From assembly GCA_910584585.1 (NCBI GenBank), contig CAJUBP010000067.1, positions 1 through 13,805 on the forward strand: DNA of 13,805 nucleotides. Reading direction: 5' to 3'. The stretch comes from an uncultured Lachnospiraceae bacterium (GTDB taxonomy: Bacteria; Bacillota; Clostridia; Lachnospirales; Lachnospiraceae). The position numbers were made by a program, and so were the translations under genes. Below are positions 5,448 through 11,040 of this stretch, piece by piece; position 1 is the stretch's first letter; each line of letters begins with the position of its first letter. Under the pieces are notes generated by a model. The model searched no databases. It worked only from the letters and a program-made list of their open reading frames with translations, and was not told the DNA's origin.

Positions 5448-6695
5448 ATGAAACGCAATGTAATCGTAGGACAGTCAGGCGGCCCTACCGCCGCAATCAA
5501 CTCCAGTCTTGCAGGGGTATATAGAACAGCGAAAGACCGCGGAGCCAAGAAAGTGTATGGCATGTTACACGGAATTCAGGGACTTCTTCAGGAAAGATAC
5601 ATCGATCTTTCGGAACATATTACGAATGAGCTGGACGCAGAGCTTTTGAAGCGTACGCCGGCCGCTTATCTGGGTTCCTGCCGCTATAAACTGCCGGAAA
5701 TCCATGAGGACATGGGCGTATATGAGAAGATTTTTGAGATTTTGAATAAGCTTGATATTGAAGCGTTTATTTATATCGGCGGCAATGATTCCATGGATAC
5801 CATTAAGAAGTTATCCGATTACGCTATCATTACCGGACAGACCGTGCGGTTTATCGGATGCCCCAAGACCATTGACAATGATTTGGCATTGACGGATCAT
5901 ACGCCGGGATACGGAAGCGCGGCGAAGTACATCGGCACTTCTGTGAAGGAAATTATCTGTGACAGTTTCTGTCTGGAATATAATAAGGGACTGGTTACCA
6001 TTATTGAGATTATGGGACGTAACGCAGGATGGCTGACAGGCGCAGCAGCTCTGGCAAAGGGAGAGGATAGCATGGGTCCTGATTTGATTTACCTTCCGGA
6101 ATTGGCCTTTGATTTAGAGAAATTTATTGCAAAGATCCGCAAGCTGCTGGAGAAGAAATCCTCTGTGGTAGTGGCAGTTTCCGAGGGAATCCGGACGCCG
6201 GATGGAAAATACGTGTGTGAACTGGGCAACAGTGTGGATTTTGTGGATGCGTTTGGACATAAACAGCTTTCCGGAACAGCCGCATATCTTGCGAACTTCG
6301 TGGCAGGCGAGATTGGCTGCAAGACCCGTGCCATTGAGCTTAGCACGCTGCAGCGTTCCGCTTCTCATTCCGCTTCCCGTATCGACATTCTGGAGGCGTT
6401 CCAGGTTGGCGGCGCAGCAGTGAAGGCAGCCGATGAAGGGGATACCGGCAAGATGGTAGTGTTGGAGAGAATTTCTGATGATCCATATCAGAGCACAACA
6501 GCAGTGAAGGACGTACATAAGATTGCGAATGATGAGAAGCTTGTGCCCAGAAACTGGGTGACCAAGGACGGCACTTATGTGACGGATGAATTTGTAACTT
6601 ATGTGAAACCGTTGATTCAGGGTGATGTTTCACCGGTTATGGTAGATGGAATTCCGCGTCATTTGTACAAGCCTGGGTTCCAGGAGCAGTTGTAG
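5448..6695 (+). CDS. pfp: Pyrophosphate-dependent 6-phosphofructokinase
   Basis: This 415-residue cytoplasmic enzyme interconverts fructose 6-phosphate and fructose 1,6-bisphosphate, with pyrophosphate as the likely phosphoryl donor. The phosphate-binding loop is GQSGGPTAAIN (8-18). The donor-discriminating segment is GGNDS (111-115), unlike the GGDGS of ATP-dependent enzymes. PKTIDND (139-145) carries K140, the lysine typical of PPi-using enzymes, and the catalytic aspartates D143 and D145. MGR (189-191) contacts fructose 6-phosphate. A GGAGG ribosome binding site (5436-5440) precedes the start by 7 bases. It is transcribed alone, between its own promoter and the terminator at 6731. Donor choice is inferred from motifs, and the gene may also be annotated pfkA. 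Confidence 0.93.
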   Translation: MKRNVIVGQSGGPTAAINSSLAGVYRTAKDRGAKKVYGMLHGIQGLLQERYIDLSEHITNELDAELLKRTPAAYLGSCRYKLPEIHEDMGVYEKIFEILNKLDIEAFIYIGGNDSMDTIKKLSDYAIITGQTVRFIGCPKTIDNDLALTDHTPGYGSAAKYIGTSVKEIICDSFCLEYNKGLVTIIEIMGRNAGWLTGAAALAKGEDSMGPDLIYLPELAFDLEKFIAKIRKLLEKKSSVVVAVSEGIRTPDGKYVCELGNSVDFVDAFGHKQLSGTAAYLANFVAGEIGCKTRAIELSTLQRSASHSASRIDILEAFQVGGAAVKAADEGDTGKMVVLERISDDPYQSTTAVKDVHKIANDEKLVPRNWVTKDGTYVTDEFVTYVKPLIQGDVSPVMVDGIPRHLYKPGFQEQL

Positions 6696-6730
6696 GAGAA
6701 TGATGCTGTCCTGTTCGTATCTGGCAGGAA

Positions 6731-6775
6731 AAGAACCTCCGGAAGTATTTTATACCTTCCGGGGGCTCTTCTTTT
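6731..6775 (+). terminator. Intrinsic terminator of pfp
   Basis: AGAACCTCCGGAAG (6732-6745) pairs with CTTCCGGGGGCTCT (6756-6769) around a 10-base loop. Mismatches are limited to wobble-type positions. A CTTTT tract at 6771-6775 follows, 36 bases after the pfp stop codon. It separates pfp from miaB. Confidence 0.8.
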
Positions 6776-6863
6776 GCAGAGAAATGGATGAAAATAATGA
6801 TGTTTTGCGGTATCATGTAGTTCATGCGGATGATATGAGAGAAAGGGAAAAAGGTCAAGAGAA

Positions 6864-8312
6864 ATGTATAATGAAATTGATTTAGATAAGATAGATATGA
6901 GTTCGGAGCCGCCCGCAGAAGAGCCTGCCCGCCAATATTATTATATGGCAAAGTGCCGGCGCTGGGTGCAGAGTTTTACAGAACAAAATGGCCGCCTTCC
7001 CGCAGCATGCATTCAGACTTTTGGCTGTCAGATGAATGCCAGAGATTCGGAGAAACTGATGGGAATATTGGAAAACATCGGCTTTGAGCAGTCCGACAGC
7101 GAAGAGGCGGATTTCGTTCTCTACAATACCTGCACAGTTCGGGAAAATGCCAACAATAAGGTTTGGGGACGCCTGGGCTATCTGAACGCTTATAAGAAAC
7201 ATCATCCGGACATGAAGATTGCTCTTTGCGGCTGTATGATGCAGGAGCCGGAAGTCATTGAGAAATTGCAAAAGAGTTATCCCTTTGTCAATCTGGTGTT
7301 CGGCACCCATAATATCTATAAATTTGCGGAGCTTTTGGATACCTCCCTGTCGCAGCAGAGAATGGTAATCGACATCTGGAAAGATACCGATATCATTGTA
7401 GAAGATTTGCCGGTGGAAAGAAAATATAATTTTAAATCAGGAGTTAATATTATGTTTGGATGCAATAATTTTTGTAGTTATTGCATCGTTCCTTATGTGC
7501 GGGGGAGAGAGCGGAGCCGAAAGCCCGAAGATATCCTTTTGGAAATTGAACAGCTGGCGGCGGACGGCGTTGTGGAAGTTATGCTTCTGGGACAGAATGT
7601 AAATTCTTATGGAAAAAACTTAAAAGACCCTATAACTTTTGCAGAATTACTCCGAAGGATTGAGAAAATTGAAGGAATTAAACGCATCCGGTTTATGACT
7701 TCTCATCCCAAGGATCTGTCAGAAGAACTGATCCGGGTAATGGGGGATTCGAAAAAGATCTGCCGTCATCTGCATCTGCCCCTTCAATCCGGCAGCAGCC
7801 GTATTCTAAAGGAGATGAATCGTAAGTATGACAAGGAACAGTACTTGTCACTGGTAAAGAGAATACGGGAAGCGGTGCCGGGAATTGCGCTGACTACAGA
7901 TATTATTGTAGGATTTCCCGGCGAAACGGAAGAAGACTTTCTGGAGACCCTGGATGTGGTGAGACAGGTGGGGTATGAAAGCGCGTTTACCTTTATTTAT
8001 TCCAAACGAACCGGAACGCCGGCGGCTGCCAAAGAGGAACAGGTTCCGGAAGCTGCGGTAAAAGATCGGTTCCAGAGGCTTTTGAAGGAAGTGCAGAAGA
8101 TTGCCGCGCAGAAAGCGGAGGCCTATACCGGAAGAACAGAGCCTGTTCTGGTGGAAGAGGTGAATGAACAGGATGAAACTTTGGTGACAGGGAGATTAAG
8201 CAGCAACTTTATCGTGCATCTGCCCGGAACGGAGGAAATGATCGGTAAGATTGTTAACGTGAAGTTAAAGGAATGCAAGGGCTTTTACTTTTATGGAGAG
8301 GCAGTGGAGTGA
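6864..8312 (+). CDS. miaB: tRNA-2-methylthio-N6-dimethylallyladenosine synthase MiaB
   Basis: This 482-residue radical-SAM methylthiotransferase converts i6A37 of tRNA to ms2i6A37. The N-terminal methylthiotransferase domain supplies three cysteines for the second iron-sulfur cluster: C55 in FGCQMNARDSEK, C90 in YNTCTVRENA and C124 in CGCMMQ. The radical-SAM cluster is C200-x3-C204-x2-C207. A C-terminal TRAM domain (about 415-480) binds tRNA. The ~45-residue leader before the first domain, with QYYYMAKC, is typical of clostridial MiaB. ATG 6864 is used although only a weak AAAGGTC-like site precedes it; ATG 6897 has none. No clear promoter was seen in the 88 bases after the pfp terminator. 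ruvA begins 2 bases after the stop, so the two are cotranscribed and probably translationally coupled. Confidence 0.96.
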   Translation: MYNEIDLDKIDMSSEPPAEEPARQYYYMAKCRRWVQSFTEQNGRLPAACIQTFGCQMNARDSEKLMGILENIGFEQSDSEEADFVLYNTCTVRENANNKVWGRLGYLNAYKKHHPDMKIALCGCMMQEPEVIEKLQKSYPFVNLVFGTHNIYKFAELLDTSLSQQRMVIDIWKDTDIIVEDLPVERKYNFKSGVNIMFGCNNFCSYCIVPYVRGRERSRKPEDILLEIEQLAADGVVEVMLLGQNVNSYGKNLKDPITFAELLRRIEKIEGIKRIRFMTSHPKDLSEELIRVMGDSKKICRHLHLPLQSGSSRILKEMNRKYDKEQYLSLVKRIREAVPGIALTTDIIVGFPGETEEDFLETLDVVRQVGYESAFTFIYSKRTGTPAAAKEEQVPEAAVKDRFQRLLKEVQKIAAQKAEAYTGRTEPVLVEEVNEQDETLVTGRLSSNFIVHLPGTEEMIGKIVNVKLKECKGFYFYGEAVE

Positions 8313-8314
8313 AT

Positions 8315-8920
8315 ATGTATTCTTATTTGAAGGGAGAACTGGTTGAGATTTTTGAGGACGCCATTGTGGTGGAAGTGAATCACATTGGTTATAACATCCA
8401 TATTCCGGCCAGTATGATTGACAATTTTACTGGAATCGGCCAGACCGTGAAGATCTATACGTATCTTCATGTAAAGGAAGATTTGATGGAACTGTATGGC
8501 TTTCAGACCAGAGATGATTTAAATATTTTCCGGCTCCTTCTTGGAGTCAGCGGCATCGGCCCCAAGGGCGCTCTGGCGGTGCTGACGGTGATGACGCCGG
8601 ACGATCTGCGCTTTGCGGTTCTGGGAGAAGACGCGAAAGCCATTGCAAAAGCCCCTGGCATTGGCAATAAGACAGCCCAGAGGGTGATTCTGGAGTTAAA
8701 GGATAAGTTAAAGCTGGAAGATGCATTGGAGCAGAAGCTGGCCAATACGGCAGAGAATGCGGGCAGTTCTCTGTCCGGCGTTAAGAGTGAGGCGGTACAG
8801 GCTTTGGCTGCTTTGGGCTATTCTTCTTCAGAGGCTTTAAAGGCAGTGAACGGAGTGGAACTGACTCAGGATATAACAGTGGAAGAATTGCTGAAAGCAG
8901 CCTTAAAGCAGATGCTATAA
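8315..8920 (+). CDS. ruvA: Holliday junction DNA helicase subunit RuvA
   Basis: This 201-residue protein is of normal family length. It tetramerises on Holliday junctions and loads RuvB rings for branch migration in recombinational repair. The N-terminal OB-fold domain (1-62) opens MYSYLKGELVEI. Two helix-hairpin-helix motifs follow: GVSGIGPKGA (77-86) and APGIGNKTAQ (113-122). The flexible linker (about 140-157) leads to domain III, SEAVQALAALGYS (158-170), which binds RuvB. I chose ATG 8315 because GTGGAG (8304-8309) precedes it at 5 bases and the family begins M-[YI]-x-[YF]-L-x-G; an earlier in-frame ATG at 8273 lies inside miaB. An inserted palindrome separates the gene from ruvB. Confidence 0.97.
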   Translation: MYSYLKGELVEIFEDAIVVEVNHIGYNIHIPASMIDNFTGIGQTVKIYTYLHVKEDLMELYGFQTRDDLNIFRLLLGVSGIGPKGALAVLTVMTPDDLRFAVLGEDAKAIAKAPGIGNKTAQRVILELKDKLKLEDALEQKLANTAENAGSSLSGVKSEAVQALAALGYSSSEALKAVNGVELTQDITVEELLKAALKQML

Positions 8921-8931
8921 CAGGAAGCAGC

Positions 8932-9003
8932 CTAAGGAACTGTCAAGAAATAACTTTTAAATCCTACGCGCTGTTTAAAAGTTATTTCTTGACAGTTCCT
9001 TAG
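8932..9003. repeat. Perfect 30 bp palindromic repeat between ruvA and ruvB
   Basis: Positions 8932-8961 (starting CTAAGGAACTGTCAAGAAAT) are the exact reverse complement of 8974-9003, leaving a 12-base loop TCCTACGCGCTG. The arms are 30 of 30 paired. There is no T-tract after the right arm, so this is not a standard terminator, although the RNA would form an extremely stable hairpin inside the ruvA-ruvB transcript. It begins 12 bases after the ruvA stop codon. It looks like a mobile palindromic repeat. Confidence 0.9.
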
Positions 9004-9031
9004 AGCGTGTTTTAAAATTCATTCCTGCAAT
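9001..9031 (+). repeat. Shared flank motif, copy B
   Basis: TAGAGCGTGTTTTAAAAT and the following bases repeat copy A at 2006-2027 (20 of 22 identical), and again start exactly at the outer edge of an inverted-repeat element. The next block CATTCCTGCAAT also has a counterpart in copy A. It ends 29 bases before the ruvB start. Confidence 0.6.
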
Positions 9032-9060
9032 CTGCTGTATCATAGAAAGGAAATTTTCTC

Positions 9061-10053
9061 ATGGAAAAACGTGTCATTTCCACCCAGATCCAGGAAGAGG
9101 ATCTGAAAATAGAAACCAGCCTGCGTCCTCAGAGGCTGGAAGAGTACATTGGACAGGAAAAAGCGAAGCGGACGCTGAAAATCTACATTGAAGCAGCCAA
9201 ACAGCGGGGAGAATCCCTGGATCATGTGTTGTTTTACGGTCCGCCGGGGCTTGGAAAAACCACACTGGCGGGAATTATCGCCAATGAAATGAATGTGCAT
9301 ATGAAAATCACTTCCGGGCCTGCAATTGGAAAACCCGGAGAGATGGCAGCGATTTTAAGCGGCCTGCAGGAAGGGGATATTTTGTTTGTGGACGAAATCC
9401 ACAGGCTGAACCGGCAGGTGGAGGAAGTTCTTTATCCCGCCATGGAGGACTATGTGATCGACATTATGATTGGAAAGGGAGCGACAGCCCGGTCTATCCG
9501 CCTGGATCTGCCCCATTTTACTCTGGTTGGGGCAACCACAAGGGCGGGGCTTTTATCCGCGCCTCTGCGGGATCGGTTCGGAGTTGTGGATCATCTGGAA
9601 TTCTATAATCCGGAAGAGTTAAAGACCATCATCCTGCATTCCGCAGTAAAACTGGAAGTGGAAATTGACGAGGAGGGGGCGTTTGAGCTGGCAAGGCGCT
9701 CCCGCGGAACGCCGAGGCTTGCCAACCGCCTGCTGAAACGTGTAAGGGATTTCGCCCAGGTAAAATACGATGGGAAGATTACCAGAGAAGTGGCGGTTTT
9801 TGCTTTGGATTTGCTGGAGGTGGACAAGTTCGGCCTGGATCAGAATGATCGAAATATCCTGCTGACAATGATTGAGAAGTTCCAGGGCGGGCCGGTGGGA
9901 CTGGATACCCTTGCGGCGTCTTTGGGAGAAGACGCAGGAACCATTGAAGACGTATACGAACCTTATCTGGTGAAAAACGGGTTTATCAACCGTACGCCCA
10001 AAGGCAGAGTTGCCACTGATTTTGCCTATCAGCATTTTGGAATTGCAAAATAG
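9061..10053 (+). CDS. ruvB: Holliday junction DNA helicase motor subunit RuvB
   Basis: This 330-residue AAA+ ATPase forms hexameric rings that pump DNA through RuvA-bound Holliday junctions. Walker A is GPPGLGKT (60-67), and Walker B is LFVDEIHRL with D111-E112. Sensor 1 lies in LVGATTRAG (155-163), and the trans-acting arginine finger is R170 in LRDRFG. The C-terminal winged helix (about 255-330) contains KFGLDQNDRNIL and ends FINRTPKGRVATDFAYQHFG, both family hallmarks. Length is normal. AAAGG (9046-9050) is the likely ribosome binding site, 10 bases before ATG. The 140 bp gap from ruvA is unusually long, because a palindromic repeat and its flank motif occupy it; a separate ruvB promoter was not evident. 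Confidence 0.97.
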   Translation: MEKRVISTQIQEEDLKIETSLRPQRLEEYIGQEKAKRTLKIYIEAAKQRGESLDHVLFYGPPGLGKTTLAGIIANEMNVHMKITSGPAIGKPGEMAAILSGLQEGDILFVDEIHRLNRQVEEVLYPAMEDYVIDIMIGKGATARSIRLDLPHFTLVGATTRAGLLSAPLRDRFGVVDHLEFYNPEELKTIILHSAVKLEVEIDEEGAFELARRSRGTPRLANRLLKRVRDFAQVKYDGKITREVAVFALDLLEVDKFGLDQNDRNILLTMIEKFQGGPVGLDTLAASLGEDAGTIEDVYEPYLVKNGFINRTPKGRVATDFAYQHFGIAK

Positions 10054-10056
10054 TAT

Positions 10057-10084
10057 TTGTTTTTCTGGAAAAATCAGTTATAAT
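10057..10084 (+). promoter_or_regulatory. zapA promoter
   Basis: A perfect TATAAT (10079-10084) is preceded by TTGTTT (10057-10062) at 16 bp. The in-frame ATG at 10083 overlaps the -10 box, so it cannot be in a transcript from this promoter. This supports the later start at 10125. The promoter starts 3 bases after the ruvB stop codon. Confidence 0.65.
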
Positions 10085-10124
10085 GAAACACAGGGAACAG
10101 ATTAAGTCAGGAGAGGATGAATAT

Positions 10125-10898
10125 ATGTCAGCAAAAACCAGTGCCGATGTGTTAATTGGAGGAAAAATTTACACATTAAGCGGTTACGAAAGTGAAGACT
10201 ATCTGCAGAGAGTGGCTAATTATATTAATAGTAAAATAAACGAATTTGATGAAATGGAACAATTCCGCCGTCTTCCGGGAGAGATGAAGTCCACGTTAGT
10301 GGAACTTAATATTGCGGACGACTACTTTAAGGCAAAAGAGCAGGCGGAAAAGTTAGACCAGGATGTAAAAGAAAAAGAGAAAGAACTTTATGAAGTAAAA
10401 CATGAATTAATTTCTCTGAGAATCAAGGCGGAGAGCAGTGAAAAGGAAGCATCAGAACTGTCGAAGGAGAACCGGAAGCTTCTGCTGCATAAATCAAAGC
10501 TGGAAACTGCCCTGGAAGAAGCGCTGCTGGGCAAAGTGAAGGGACAGGCAGTTCCCGAACCCCAGACAGGCGCCGCTCAGAACACTGCCGGGAAGCAGCA
10601 TCACTCTCGCAAAGATGCGTCAGAAAGACAGGGCAAAGCAGATGGAAATATGCCGGATAGCCCCAATAATTTAAACAGAAGCGCGTCAGAGGGACAAAAC
10701 GGCGCCCATGGAAATGCTGAAAGGAAACAGAATGGTTCCGACAAGAATGCTGAAAGGAAACAGAATGGTTCCGACAAGAATGCTGAAAGGAAACAGAATG
10801 GTTCCGACAGGAATGCTGAGAGGAAACAGAGCGATTCCGATCATATTACAGCAGAAAACCCGGATGCGGCAGAGCAATTGTTGGCCGGAACAGAATAA
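10125..10898 (+). CDS. zapA: Cell division protein ZapA-like, with long repetitive tail
   Basis: This 257-residue protein has an N-terminal ZapA domain (about 1-95): SADVLIGGKIYTLSGYESED, then LQRVANYINSKINEF and a helix with NIADDYFKA. ZapA bundles FtsZ protofilaments at the division site. A predicted coiled coil (about 75-140, rich in K, E and L heptads) follows. Residues 142-257 are low-complexity and hydrophilic, with four 11-residue repeats (197-240). Typical bacterial ZapA is about 85-140 residues, so the tail is an expansion. ATG 10125 is chosen because AGGAGAGG (10109-10116) precedes it by 8 bases and the family domain starts right after. The position before the U32 gene matches my recollection of clostridial gene order. 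The role of the tail is unknown. Confidence 0.85.
   Translation: MSAKTSADVLIGGKIYTLSGYESEDYLQRVANYINSKINEFDEMEQFRRLPGEMKSTLVELNIADDYFKAKEQAEKLDQDVKEKEKELYEVKHELISLRIKAESSEKEASELSKENRKLLLHKSKLETALEEALLGKVKGQAVPEPQTGAAQNTAGKQHHSRKDASERQGKADGNMPDSPNNLNRSASEGQNGAHGNAERKQNGSDKNAERKQNGSDKNAERKQNGSDRNAERKQSDSDHITAENPDAAEQLLAGTE
10713..10844 (+). repeat. In-frame 33 bp minisatellite, four copies, in zapA
   Basis: The units encode NAERKQNGSDK. Copies at 10713-10745 and 10746-10778 are identical. The copy at 10779-10811 differs by one base (K to R). The fourth, 10812-10844, has several changes and ends in NAERKQSDSDH. Near-identity of the first three indicates recent expansion by slippage or unequal exchange. 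Confidence 0.95.
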
Positions 10899-10964
10899 TC
10901 AATGAATAGAAGAATACAGGTTACGCAGATATTATCAGCGGTAAACATTTTATCGAAAGTTTAA

Positions 10965-10973
10965 TGTTATGAT
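10965..10973 (+). promoter_or_regulatory. Possible extended -10 promoter before the U32 gene
   Basis: TGTTATGAT (10965-10973) matches an extended -10 element (TG-n-TATGAT), but no good -35 box is present 17 bp upstream. If used, transcription would begin just before the hairpin at 10986, putting that hairpin in the 5' leader of the U32 mRNA. Confidence 0.35.
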
Positions 10974-10985
10974 ATTTACAGAAAG

Positions 10986-11022
10986 GTGGCTCAAGACAAA
11001 GCAGGCTTCTTGAGCCGCTTTT
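10986..11022 (+). terminator. Intrinsic terminator or leader hairpin between zapA and the U32 gene
   Basis: GTGGCTCAAG (10986-10995) pairs with CTTGAGCCGC (11009-11018; one G-T wobble) and is followed by TTTT (11019-11022). It lies 87 bases after the zapA stop and 18 before the U32 start. Either it terminates zapA, or it attenuates transcription from the possible promoter just upstream. Confidence 0.6.
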
Positions 11023-11040
11023 CTCTTAAGGAGCAGAAGC

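Noticed and set aside
5448..6695. ATP-dependent phosphofructokinase
   Set aside because: GGNDS and PKTIDND, with lysine at the position that is glycine in ATP-type enzymes, point to pyrophosphate as donor.
8932..9003. Standard rho-independent terminator of ruvA
   Set aside because: The stem is A/T-rich and 30 bp long with no following T-tract, and it carries the shared repeat flank. An inserted palindrome is the better explanation, although it may still affect transcription.
10686..10877. Hydrophobic repeat protein on the - strand opposite zapA
   Set aside because: Its repeats are the antisense reading of the 33 bp minisatellite. There is no ribosome binding site, and the + strand gene is well supported.
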